DNA of 64,000 nucleotides, taken from contig NZ_JBHYFV010000003.1 in assembly GCF_051859345.1 (NCBI RefSeq), positions 1-64,000 of the forward strand. The letters run 5' to 3'. Shown piece after piece: positions 17,816 to 25,891 of this stretch. The notes beneath the pieces are model-generated. The model saw nothing but the letters and a program-made list of their open reading frames with translations. It searched no databases and was not told the DNA's origin. Both the position numbers and the translations under genes were made by a program. Source of the stretch: Marivita sp051859345 (GTDB taxonomy: Bacteria; Pseudomonadota; Alphaproteobacteria; Rhodobacterales; Rhodobacteraceae). Positions within the stretch are counted from its first letter, which is position 1; every line of letters begins with the position of its first letter.

Positions 17816-18373
17816 ATGAGACACAATCAGCATTCCCAACAAAGACTCCTTGCCCTCTGCGAGAAAACCGCAGTCGAGAAGCGGGTAACATTCGCCAAGG
17901 CTGTAAAGCTCGTGATGGATGATCCCAAGAACTTCGACCTCATGACCCAGGCAGCTGGCCTGCGCTGGAAGGGGGAGAAGATCAAATCCCCCACAGTGAG
18001 ATACTGGATCGATCCGGTTCGGAAAGGTTACTTGAAGGCCTATCCCAACATCGAACAATACCAGAAAGACCAGATCGTTGCGTTCCTTCCTGTCAGTGAC
18101 CGGGACCGCAAGGAGGCGATGAAGAAACAGGCCCGTGAACTCCTTCAACTGGGGTACACCATAACCGCAACTGCCAAGGCACTTGGAACCTCTCGTGCCA
18201 AGGTCGCCTCGTGGTCGTTAGAACGTGTCATCCCATGGCATGCAGACGCATTGTCATTGCATTACCACAATGTCTCCGGACGTGAAATTGCCCGGAGACT
18301 TGCACTCACTCAACGCCAAGTGGCCTATTTCCTGAAAGGCAAGCCACGCGGCCCACTGTATAATAAACAGTAA
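17816..18373 (+). CDS. Double helix-turn-helix DNA-binding protein (paralogue 1)
   Basis: A 185-residue basic protein with two HTH-like segments: ITATAKALGTSRAKVASW near residues 115-132 and VSGREIARRLALTQRQVAYF near residues 153-172. The N-terminal half (VEKRVTFAKAVKLVMDDPKNFDLM) is helical. It has the same length, order and spacing of elements as the 193-residue protein at 25142-25723, so the two are paralogues. It sits after the repeat-rich non-coding block and is followed by strong hairpins. A regulator or an origin-binding initiator are both possible; no family name is recognised. Confidence 0.7.
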   Translation: MRHNQHSQQRLLALCEKTAVEKRVTFAKAVKLVMDDPKNFDLMTQAAGLRWKGEKIKSPTVRYWIDPVRKGYLKAYPNIEQYQKDQIVAFLPVSDRDRKEAMKKQARELLQLGYTITATAKALGTSRAKVASWSLERVIPWHADALSLHYHNVSGREIARRLALTQRQVAYFLKGKPRGPLYNKQ

Positions 18374-18374
18374 G

Positions 18375-18395
18375 GTGGCTCCGTACCGCAGCCAC
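18375..18395 (+). terminator. Short hairpin after the double-HTH gene
   Basis: GTGGCT (18375-18380) pairs perfectly with AGCCAC (18390-18395) across nine bases, followed by TTTC, starting one base after the stop codon. It probably supports termination together with the stronger hairpin that follows. Confidence 0.45.
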
Positions 18396-18409
18396 TTTCG
18401 GAATATCTA

Positions 18410-18441
18410 AAGCCCGGCGCTTCTTAGGCAGCGCTGGGCTT
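18410..18441 (+). terminator. Rho-independent-type terminator
   Basis: An 11-bp stem, AAGCCCGGCGC with GCGCTGGGCTT and one G-T pair, has a 10-base loop and is followed by a T-rich run (TCTTCATTTTAT). It ends the double-HTH transcript ahead of the ArdC gene. Confidence 0.7.
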
Positions 18442-18483
18442 CTTCATTTTATCTTCACACCGACCAGAAAAAGGACCGGCCCA

Positions 18484-19389
18484 ATGACGGGGACCGCATC
18501 AAGACCTGATGTCTACACTCACGTAACCAATCACATCATAGATGCCATGGAGCGCGCTGGGGACTTCCAGCTTCCCTGGATCAGCGACGGTGGTGCGAGA
18601 TGCACCAGACCGGTCAATATCGCCTCAAGACGTTCCTACAATGGGGTAAACGTACTGAGCCTCTGGATCACGGCCATATCGCGGGAGTACACCTCTAACC
18701 TCTGGGGGACCTATCGCCAATGGCAGGCTGCGGGATGTCAGGTGCGGAAAGGCGAGAAGGCCTCGGTGATCGTGTTCTATCGCAAGCTGGAGACCGAGAA
18801 TGACCAGGCCGAACGGTTCATCGCAAAGGCCAGTTGGGTCTTCAACGCGGCGCAGGTGGACGGATACTTGGCAGCAGTGACCGATCTGCCCGATGGTCCC
18901 TCCTTTGACCCTCTGGCGCAGGCCGAGGCCTTCGTTACGCATACCGGGGCCAAGGTCGAGGAACGCGGAGACCTGGCCTGCTACATCCCCACTCAGGATA
19001 TGATCCTGATGCCAGAGCGACGGCGGTTCACAGGGACACGCTCTGCAACGCCCTGTGAGGCCTTTTACAGTACGCTTTGCCATGAGCTGGTCCATTGGTC
19101 CGGTTCCGAGACCAGGCTTGATCGTGATCTGACCGGCAGGTTCGGCGATCACGCCTACGCCATGGAAGAGCTGGTCGCTGAACTGGGATCAGCCTTCCTC
19201 TGTGCCGACCTCGGGATTTCCAGAACGCCGCGTGACGATCACGCCTCTTATATCAAGTCCTGGCTCGTGGTCCTCAAAGAGGACAAGCGGGCGGTCTTCA
19301 CAGCAGCGTCCAAGGCCGCTCAGGCGGCGGAGTGGCTCCTATCAAAAGGACAAGGCATGAATCACCAGCCAAGTGATCTCGCTGCATGA
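18484..19389 (+). CDS. ardC: ArdC-type antirestriction protein (ssDNA-binding plus zincin domain)
   Basis: A 301-residue protein with ArdC architecture. The N-terminal domain (about 5-125: YTHVTNHIIDAMERAG...PWISDGG...YNGVNVLSLW...WGTYRQWQAAGCQVRKGEKA) is the single-strand DNA-binding, DUF1738-like part. The C-terminal zincin-like metallopeptidase domain has HELVH at 200-204 and a downstream MEELVAELGSAFL that would give the third zinc ligand. ArdC of plasmid pSa blocks type I restriction and protects incoming single-stranded DNA. In this island it would shield the element on entry, an interesting counterpart to the restriction genes it carries. AAGGA precedes the start by about eight bases. 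Confidence 0.85.
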   Translation: MTGTASRPDVYTHVTNHIIDAMERAGDFQLPWISDGGARCTRPVNIASRRSYNGVNVLSLWITAISREYTSNLWGTYRQWQAAGCQVRKGEKASVIVFYRKLETENDQAERFIAKASWVFNAAQVDGYLAAVTDLPDGPSFDPLAQAEAFVTHTGAKVEERGDLACYIPTQDMILMPERRRFTGTRSATPCEAFYSTLCHELVHWSGSETRLDRDLTGRFGDHAYAMEELVAELGSAFLCADLGISRTPRDDHASYIKSWLVVLKEDKRAVFTAASKAAQAAEWLLSKGQGMNHQPSDLAA

Positions 19390-19513
19390 TTAGAGCCTTG
19401 CCAATTTACCTGATCGTTGGACCTACCATCCTTTTTGGAGACCAACGGCCACGCCGCAATCGAGTCAATCAAAAAACCGTTTGGCAAACGAGAAACCTTG
19501 ACCATCGTCCCGT

Positions 19514-20356
19514 TCAACTTGGGTCAGGACGTGCAGGGATTTGTCGGAAGTAGAGAATGATCGCATCAATATCTTCCGGCGTCATCCGACTGTAGTAGCC
19601 GTAGCCCATGGGAGGCATCATCGGCGACCCGTCCGGCCTAGCACCCATGGTGATCATCTGCCTGACCTCCTCATCACTCCACTTGGCAATACCGTCCTCA
19701 GGATGCGGCGTCAGGTTAGACGAAACCGATGTCCCCCACGGTCCGTGAAAGGAAAATCCACCTGCGCCAAGCTGGTTGATCCAATCCGGACCCATCGGGC
19801 CCATGGGACTATGACACTCAACACAATGCGCCACCGGACCAGCGAGATATTCTCCATATTCGACGGTCACGCCTTCTTCAGGATGCGCAACCTCGCCAAT
19901 CGGTGGACCATAGGACGGCGGCAGCGGTATGTTGTAAACACTCTCGCCCGGGTCATTGGCAACCGCTGGAACACTGCGCATATACATGACAATCGACATG
20001 ACGTCGTCGTCTGACAATTGCCGATACAGGGCTATCGGCATGGGCGGTCCGATCACACGGGTTCCACCTGGGGTCACTCCCTCGCGGATCGCGCGAGCAA
20101 ATTCCGCATCCGTCCATTCCGCAACACGGCCCCCCGGCGTGATGTTCGGAGCAATTGCAGTAAACCCTGGTGTTTGTTCGACAAGACGCCCTGCTTGGTT
20201 CATCTCCATGACAGGACCTTCAGGTCCAAGTGGTGTATGGCAATTGCCACAACCCGCTGGCCCTTCAACAAGGTATTTGCCCCGTTCCAAAGACGGCTCG
20301 GCCAACACCGTTGTCCCGGAAAGTATGATCGCGAACGCGTAGACACCATGTTTCAT
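19514..20356 (-). CDS. Di-haem c-type cytochrome, exported
   Basis: A 280-residue protein with a signal peptide (MKHGVYAFAIILSGTTVLAE) and two haem-attachment sites, CGNCH (36-40) and CVECH (178-182), each opening a class I-like cytochrome c domain. Each domain has a possible distal methionine region (GPPMPI, PPMGYGYY). It is a periplasmic electron carrier or the electron-accepting subunit of a dehydrogenase whose catalytic subunit is not present here. The start is chosen at 20356, where GGGGAGGAAATACC precedes ATG; the open frame continues upstream without signal character. It follows the MFS gene by 80 bases on the same strand and may be co-transcribed. Confidence 0.87.
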   Translation of the reverse strand: MKHGVYAFAIILSGTTVLAEPSLERGKYLVEGPAGCGNCHTPLGPEGPVMEMNQAGRLVEQTPGFTAIAPNITPGGRVAEWTDAEFARAIREGVTPGGTRVIGPPMPIALYRQLSDDDVMSIVMYMRSVPAVANDPGESVYNIPLPPSYGPPIGEVAHPEEGVTVEYGEYLAGPVAHCVECHSPMGPMGPDWINQLGAGGFSFHGPWGTSVSSNLTPHPEDGIAKWSDEEVRQMITMGARPDGSPMMPPMGYGYYSRMTPEDIDAIILYFRQIPARPDPS

Positions 20357-20436
20357 GGTATTTCCTCCCCTTGAGGCCCCAATTCTGACACGGATGCGTG
20401 AGTCGTCCCAAGCAGTTTGAACGCCACCAAGGGACA

Positions 20437-21651
20437 TCAAGATGCATGCCCATCGGCGTCGGCCCCAAACGACTGCTCAGAAGGTATTTCCATATCTCGA
20501 ACCAGTCTGGAGCTGAGACTGAAGGCCATCAAAGCTGGAAACACGGCAGCGCCGAGAAACATGGTTTTCACCCCGAAGACATCGGACACGATACCGGCCA
20601 GCGCTGGACCCGAAACGCTACCTGCGGCATAGGCCAGGAGCGCGACCGTGAAGGCCATTGAGGGCAGCGACGGAAACAACCGGTCTGACCAAAATGCGAG
20701 CACCGCGCTCGTCATCATCACGGCCATGCCCTGCGCTCCGGCCGATGGAATGAGGGCAATCCACACCTCGGGCCAAAGCACGATAAGCACCATCGACATC
20801 GCACCGGTCGCCATCAGCGCCCGCAGCAACCCTACCAAGCCGATCCTGTCTCTCACATATCCCGTTGCAAGCCCGGCCAGTCCGAAAACCCCGTAGATGA
20901 GAAACAGCGCTGCAGGACCACTGCCCTCCGGCAACCCCGCGACCGGGCCTCGTTGCCGAACATAGTCAGCTGCAAAGGAAATGTAGATTGCGGAGATCGC
21001 GCCCAAGACAAATGCGACGGCATATAAAGGAACAGCTTGCCAGTCGAGCAGTAGGCGTCTGTCATCCTCCGAGACATGGGCTGGAGACGGTTCGACTGCG
21101 CGCAGATTGGTCCAGTTTGCAATGGCGGCGAAAGCCGCTGCACCGGCGAAACCTATCCAGCAGACCCGCCAGGACAGGTCAGCAGACTGAGCAGCTAGAG
21201 CCGCAGCCGCCGCCAAGAGAATACCGATGCTGGTGCCAGTACTGATCAGCGACAATGCGGTCGGACGCGCGGCATTCTGAATCTTGCGATTGACGGCGTC
21301 GTTGAAAGGCGTCCATGCAAACCCGGCACTGGACGAGGTGAGAAAGACCCCAATTGCGAGAAGAGCAATGCTCGTGGTCCCCGCGACGATTGCCATGCCG
21401 AAGGCGGCCGATGCGAGACCAGTGACGACGGGTGCTTTCGGACCAAGTCGTGTGAGCATTGTCTGCGCGAGGATGAGAGCGGCAAAGAACCCCAGAAAGC
21501 CAAATCCGGAGACAAAACCCACAGTCGAGGCTGACATGTCGAACTCGGCTTTCAGTTCTGGAACGAACAATCCAAAGCCCATGCGCCCTGGCCCATAACT
21601 TATCGCGGTTGCGATAAAGCCAGCAGCAGAGAGTGTGCGAAAGTACGTCAT
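20437..21651 (-). CDS. Major facilitator superfamily transporter
   Basis: A 404-residue membrane protein with twelve probable transmembrane helices, and the MFS length and layout: an N-terminal GPGRMGFGLFVPELKAEFDMS, a loop 2-3-like region (LTRLGPKAPVVTG), and a second half opening after a central cytoplasmic loop (AVEPSPAHVSEDDRRLL). The substrate is not evident. The only linked metabolic gene is the di-haem cytochrome downstream on the same strand. These two look like metabolic cargo rather than element-maintenance genes. Confidence 0.82.
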   Translation of the reverse strand: MTYFRTLSAAGFIATAISYGPGRMGFGLFVPELKAEFDMSASTVGFVSGFGFLGFFAALILAQTMLTRLGPKAPVVTGLASAAFGMAIVAGTTSIALLAIGVFLTSSSAGFAWTPFNDAVNRKIQNAARPTALSLISTGTSIGILLAAAAALAAQSADLSWRVCWIGFAGAAAFAAIANWTNLRAVEPSPAHVSEDDRRLLLDWQAVPLYAVAFVLGAISAIYISFAADYVRQRGPVAGLPEGSGPAALFLIYGVFGLAGLATGYVRDRIGLVGLLRALMATGAMSMVLIVLWPEVWIALIPSAGAQGMAVMMTSAVLAFWSDRLFPSLPSMAFTVALLAYAAGSVSGPALAGIVSDVFGVKTMFLGAAVFPALMAFSLSSRLVRDMEIPSEQSFGADADGHAS

Positions 21652-21813
21652 TGCCTACCCTGTGGGTAAAACAAGACCTCGCGGCTGCAAGTTCCATTTC
21701 AAGAGAATCCGCGGTTGCTAAGCTCGATCATATACCAGATGTATTGACGGGCTTTGCGGCGTTGAGATCGATCAACAGTCGCAGCAATTCGCTCCATTAG
21801 GTTGTTGGGGCTG

Positions 21814-22302
21814 TTAGAGCTTTCCCTCAGACAACATGATCAACCATACAATTCCACCAAACACGGCTGCCATAGCTGCGAGACGGAACAGGAAGGGTAG
21901 CAGAACCTGTATTGCCCAATTCAGGAGCCACAGAGCGACGCTCACAGCAAAAAAGCCTCCAAGAACGCCACCACCCAACCGCTGCCAGACTGGTACTCCA
22001 CTATAATCGGGGTGGGAGAAGGCCACCCAAACACCGCCGCAGACACCTACAATGATGCAGGCCCACATGAATATCGCCCCAAATGTCGTCTCAGGTTCAA
22101 ATGCATTTGCAGTTGACGACGCCTGAGGCTTGGGGGTGCGCATTGTTTTCGACCGCTTGGGTCGAACTGGATTTGCAGTAGACTGTTGTGCTCTTCGGGC
22201 CTCGGCACCCAAAGCGCCATAAACTCCAACACTTCCTTGACCATTCAATCCATTAATATAGTCAAACGCGTCCCTGGTTTTTTCCCATTCTGGCTTGGAC
22301 AT
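21814..22302 (-). CDS. Hypothetical membrane protein
   Basis: A 162-residue protein. The first ~75 residues are soluble and partly low-complexity (KPKRSK-type basic and Ser/Thr/Pro-rich), and then about three transmembrane helices follow (FGAIFMWACIIVGVCGGVWVA, GGGVLGGFFAVSVALWLLNW, LFRLAAMAAVFGGIVWLIML). The start at 22302 is preferred because GGGGGTAAT immediately precedes this ATG; an in-frame start eleven codons upstream has no ribosome-binding site. No family is recognised and nothing links it functionally to neighbours. Confidence 0.65.
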   Translation of the reverse strand: MSKPEWEKTRDAFDYINGLNGQGSVGVYGALGAEARRAQQSTANPVRPKRSKTMRTPKPQASSTANAFEPETTFGAIFMWACIIVGVCGGVWVAFSHPDYSGVPVWQRLGGGVLGGFFAVSVALWLLNWAIQVLLPFLFRLAAMAAVFGGIVWLIMLSEGKL

Positions 22303-22456
22303 ATTACCCCCACAAACGTCAGCATTCGTGACCATACCAGAAAGTAATCAAAATGTCAGGAGCGCCGAGCTTTGCCCCCTGTGGAAGACGCAGTTTGCAA
22401 ACTGTCGTTTGAACGGTCTGCGTGGTAGCCTTAAGCTTTAAGTAGGAGGATCAACC

Positions 22457-22801
22457 ATGTTCAGGTTCGTCATCGCGCTCGGCTTAGGCCTGTGGGCATC
22501 TGAGAGCGACGCGCAGAATTGCAAAGAAATCAAATTCGCACGGGGCAGCTCATCCGGTGTCGTGAACGAAATGATCGGTTTCAACGAGTATCACTGCTAT
22601 ACCTTCCGCAGTGGTGCGGGACAGACAGCCAGGTTGACATTATCTGCAAGTCCCTTTGCCTGCTTCACAGTCCGGGACGTCGTCGACTGCCAGGATGAAT
22701 ACACCTTTACAACCCAAGCTCGATCATACGAAATACTCGTGAGCACCTTTGATCGTCGGGCCGCCTACGGGCCATACGCACTGCAGCTTTCGATCCGCTA
22801 A
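22457..22801 (+). CDS. Small exported protein of unknown function
   Basis: A 114-residue protein with a signal peptide (MFRFVIALGLGLWASESDAQ) and about 95 mature residues containing four cysteines that could form two disulfides. The pattern (ARLTLSASPFACFTVRD, then YEILVSTF, YGPYALQLSIR) resembles a small beta-sandwich such as bacterial pre-peptidase C-terminal domains, but this is only an impression. AGGAGGA seven bases before the ATG makes the start secure. It stands alone, followed by an 800-bp gap. Confidence 0.7.
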   Translation: MFRFVIALGLGLWASESDAQNCKEIKFARGSSSGVVNEMIGFNEYHCYTFRSGAGQTARLTLSASPFACFTVRDVVDCQDEYTFTTQARSYEILVSTFDRRAAYGPYALQLSIR

Positions 22802-23613
22802 ACTCCAGACCAACAATCTCGATGTGGCATTATCATTGGGCTCGTCGGGGCGGCAAGATGTACTCGCGTCGTCGTAAGGGCACTTTCCAGTTCCACCAGG
22901 GTCGCGTCAGTTCTGGCAAAGCTACTATGATAGCACTCACAAAACTCCTAAATCGCCCCGATTTTGTGTGACCCCATTTGGCGCAAGACCCTGATTTACC
23001 ACCCAAAAAAGGGTGTACACCTTCCCTCGACCGAGCGGTCTCCTGCCAACAGAGTAGGTCCATCGAGAGGCACAACCCGCCCCTCGGTGGGGCCACCTGA
23101 GGCCCACGCGGAACAAACGCTCGCTAGCTCCCTTGATGGGGCGCTCAGGCCATAGCTCTGCCCTGTTGTAGACAGGGTGAAACAAGCCGGATTGGTGGGG
23201 ATTGGCGTTCCCCCAATGAGACAGTGCCATAAGGCCTGACCTGCGGGGTCAGGGTGGACAGTTCGGCCAGAGAAAGCGAAGAGACAGACCTCCTGTCAGC
23301 TTCTGCAGGCATGTTGCCATCGGTTCCTGACGGTCCGAGGTCAGACAGCCTGTGGCGGGCGGGTGAGGTATCGTCTCGCGACCCAAGCGAGCTTGGGTGG
23401 GTCTGACACACCTGCGCGTTCAAAGTCCGGTCTCCCCGGCCATCGACACGGCACATGGCACAACAGTCGATGAAATTCTTCAACGGCAACACCCCCGGTC
23501 TACGTTCGGCCAACCGAACCTGAGCCCTGAGCTCTGGGACCTCGGGGTGTTGCCTGACATGGGCCACCAGAAGCGTGACCCATGACGGCAACATCCCCCA
23601 TTGGAGAACCCCC
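22802..23613. other. 0.8-kb stretch without a credible gene
   Basis: Short overlapping frames on both strands show no start signals or recognisable protein. The DNA is GC-rich and structured: CCCTGT/ACAGGG hairpin (23161-23177) and a perfect 8-bp hairpin ACCCAAGC-GA-GCTTGGGT (23381-23398). It may hold the promoter/leader of the gene at 23614 or an RNA; I see no direct proof of either. Confidence 0.45.
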
Positions 23614-24225
23614 ATGACACGTATCAATTTCACCAAGCTTGCGCTTGCCAACAGCGATGACCAGTTCCTTGCAGCGATTGCCTCGATCCAACGTCGAGGT
23701 GAGACCGTCCAGCTCGACATTCACCTGTTCTTGGTGGCGGTCGCCTCCCGATGGGCCAGCACGGGCGATGTCCGACCAGCAGTCAAGATGATCAACAAAC
23801 TGATCGATGCCCTGCCCCAGGGCATCCGGTCCAATGCCATCAAGGCCTGGGTCGAGACCCATCTCGGGTTTCAGTGGGACCAGTCTGGCATGTTCAAACC
23901 CGGCGACCTGAAACATTCGGACCTCGCGATCAAGAAACTCGCCAATGTCCGCTGGTGGGAGTTCAAACCAGAGCCCGACTACAAGCCGATGGATTTCACA
24001 GCGTCGGTGCTCACGCTGATCAAGAAGGCCGACGACCGGGTTCGCAAGAACGACCCACGGGACGCGATCAACAGCGACATCCTGAGGGCGGTCAAATTCG
24101 CGGCCTCCGGCAAGACGCTTGGCGTGGAAGACCTGCTTGGGGCCATACAGGCTCTGGACCCTCAGGATCTGGCACAGCTCCTTGCTCATCTCTCAGCGCC
24201 TCAGGAGCAGCGTCTCGCGGCCTGA
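23614..24225 (+). CDS. Hypothetical protein of the island backbone
   Basis: A 203-residue soluble, helical and basic protein that I do not recognise (MTRINFTKLALANSDDQFLAAIASIQRRG...). There is no signal peptide, membrane segment or catalytic motif. The C-terminal third (VEDLLGAIQALDPQDLAQLLAHLSAP) looks amphipathic and may mediate oligomerisation. Start 23614 is chosen because TTGGAG lies about seven bases before this ATG; a start 13 codons upstream lacks one. It is likely co-transcribed with the small gene at 24311. Confidence 0.65.
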   Translation: MTRINFTKLALANSDDQFLAAIASIQRRGETVQLDIHLFLVAVASRWASTGDVRPAVKMINKLIDALPQGIRSNAIKAWVETHLGFQWDQSGMFKPGDLKHSDLAIKKLANVRWWEFKPEPDYKPMDFTASVLTLIKKADDRVRKNDPRDAINSDILRAVKFAASGKTLGVEDLLGAIQALDPQDLAQLLAHLSAPQEQRLAA

Positions 24226-24310
24226 AGAGACCCTTTCGCTCCGGGTGGAGGGACCCCTTGTCTTCCGTCCACCCGCCAATCCTACCCCATTTCAGATGCG
24301 AGGACAGGAC

Positions 24311-24616
24311 ATGCTGAACATGTACTCGGACCACTACAAGCTGAAGGCCCATCACGTCGATGTTGCCAGCCGACGGCGGTTTCGGATCAGACCGAAATGG
24401 ACGACGCGGAAGCCGAACATGACGGGTGAACAAACTGTAGTACCTAAGGACCCGGATCAGCTTCTGGAACTGCTGGCACAGAGCTGCGCTGAGGCTGAGC
24501 GTGTTGCTCTGACCACGGGGTTAGAGAGCCATCAAAGACACGCGCAGACAGCGAGAGATCGACTGGTCGCCTTTCAAGGAAGTTGTGGGACGAAAGCACC
24601 CAAAAATCATCTCTAA
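24311..24616 (+). CDS. Small hypothetical protein
   Basis: A 101-residue frame following the previous gene by 85 bases. ATG at 24311 is preceded by GAGGACAGGAC, an acceptable ribosome-binding site. The N-terminal part is very basic (YKLKAHHVDVASRRRFRIRPKW) and the rest helical and acidic. The open frame extends upstream, but that part is antisense-like to the preceding gene end. No family is recognised; moderate doubt remains that it is expressed. Confidence 0.45.
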   Translation: MLNMYSDHYKLKAHHVDVASRRRFRIRPKWTTRKPNMTGEQTVVPKDPDQLLELLAQSCAEAERVALTTGLESHQRHAQTARDRLVAFQGSCGTKAPKNHL

Positions 24617-25141
24617 TAAACACATTACAATTTACCATTCCTTTCCACACTGGAAGTTGCGATTACAGAATTGACAAATTCTCATTTCTCCTCCTATTTC
24701 TCTTTACTTTCCATTTTCCTTTGAAGTCAGTGTTCTATAAACTTCTTACTCTGATAGAATAAAAGGTCTTTTCTCTACTTTGACATTTTCGCAAAATCCT
24801 TTCGATTGTCATTAAAATCCAAAATAGGCACAAGTCGACAGTCACTATAGATGTTACCCTGCTAGAATAAACAAAAAATCTACCCTTGGTTGTTTCCAGG
24901 ATACTAGGACCCTCTTTAGTAGATTTCACCAGAAGGTACGGCTTGATCTTGTGAAGACGCTCCGCGCAGTGGCTCGTCGGCAAAGTGTGCCAACCGATCA
25001 AAGCTAAGAATTACTAACCACAAAATGCCTTACACCAGCAGGGTTGGGCAATTGGTGGCTACAAAGTGGTCTTCGCCCCATCTAACTTGGTCATCAGAGA
25101 GCACCGCTCTCGTTATTTCCCGTTTTCTTCGGAGTTGACAA
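24617..25141. other. AT-rich non-coding region upstream of the second double-HTH gene
   Basis: About 525 bases with strongly AT-rich composition (notably 24617-24900) and no credible gene. The near-repeat CTGATAGAATAAA (24751) and CTGCTAGAATAAA (24860) stands out. The arrangement, AT-rich DNA then a double-HTH gene, parallels 17220-17815. It probably holds the promoter for 25142 and possibly binding sites of its product. Confidence 0.45.
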
Positions 25142-25723
25142 ATGAGACCACGTGGTTTGACGGCACGTACTTACTACCGTGCTTTCCTCACCCGCCAGAT
25201 TGAGATTCACGCAGTCGAGAACCGCCTTACCTTTAATACCGCTGCGAAAGAGGTCACTACACGTAGCGACATGTTCGAAGCCGTTACAATGTCCATGGGC
25301 AATCACTGGAAAGCCGCACCTTTGACCAATGCCATGATCCGCGGTTTGAGGGACAAAGCCAAACTCGATCTTGCAAAGCTCTTCCCCAACCTCAGCGACG
25401 AACAGTTGATCGAAGCGGCCCCCTACTTGAAGGTCAAACAGCGCCCCAAGGCATTGTTGAATGCGAAGAAGGCAAGGGAGTATCTGAAGGGCTGCAAGAC
25501 TTATGAGTTCGCTGCCTACCGGCTCGGAGTGTCAATACAAACCGTTTATAGAAGAGCGCCAGTCCATGGTGACCGAACATGGGAAGCAAAAGCTTTGGAA
25601 TTGCTGCAATCACCACAAAAGCCTTCGATCTCAGAGATCGCCCGCGCTCTTAACGTGTCGTATCGAAAGGTCCGCTACTTCTTGCAAGCCAAAGGCAAGG
25701 GCGCAAAAGCTGACAACACATAG
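25142..25723 (+). CDS. Double helix-turn-helix DNA-binding protein (paralogue 2)
   Basis: A 193-residue protein with the same layout as the product of 17816-18373. It has an N-terminal helical segment (AVENRLTFNTAAKEVTTRSDMFEAV), a first HTH (CKTYEFAAYRLGVSIQTVYRR, near 118-139) and a second HTH (PSISEIARALNVSYRKVRYFLQAKGKG, near 161-187). The C-terminal VRYFLQAKGK aligns with VAYFLKGKPR of the first protein. GGAG lies eight bases before the ATG. Homologous or heterologous partners binding the island's long non-coding regions is the obvious inference; function is otherwise unknown. Confidence 0.7.
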   Translation: MRPRGLTARTYYRAFLTRQIEIHAVENRLTFNTAAKEVTTRSDMFEAVTMSMGNHWKAAPLTNAMIRGLRDKAKLDLAKLFPNLSDEQLIEAAPYLKVKQRPKALLNAKKAREYLKGCKTYEFAAYRLGVSIQTVYRRAPVHGDRTWEAKALELLQSPQKPSISEIARALNVSYRKVRYFLQAKGKGAKADNT

Positions 25724-25808
25724 ACATGAGGCGCCAGAACAAACATTCAACTAACGCCCTATACTAACTGAATTTGAAAAGCTGGTTCCGCCTCCCAAGC
25801 TCAAATGT

Positions 25809-25832
25809 ACTGAGACACTGAGACACTGAGAC
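25809..25832. repeat. ACTGAGAC tandem repeat, three copies
   Basis: Three perfect, contiguous copies of the octamer lie just downstream of the terminator hairpin as read on the minus strand. It is probably a slippage-prone microsatellite in the convergent intergenic region and has no evident function. Confidence 0.75.
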
Positions 25833-25840
25833 AAAAACCA

Positions 25841-25861
25841 AGGGGAGGCCAAGCCTCCCCT
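25841..25861 (-). terminator. Terminator of the AlpA/primase-helicase operon
   Basis: AGGGGAGGC (25841-25849) and GCCTCCCCT (25853-25861) form a perfect 9-bp stem with a 3-base loop. Read on the minus strand it is followed by TGGTTTTTGTC. It lies 30 bases after the primase-helicase stop. Confidence 0.75.
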
Positions 25862-25891
25862 CTCTCTCTGAATCTCCCAAGGGACGTTTGA

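Noticed and set aside
24119..24310. Upstream extension of the small gene at 24311
   Set aside because: The extension overlaps the preceding gene in another frame and has no ribosome-binding site, whereas the ATG at 24311 does.
25809..25832. Octamer repeat as a regulatory element
   Set aside because: Three short perfect copies in a convergent intergenic gap are best explained by slippage.
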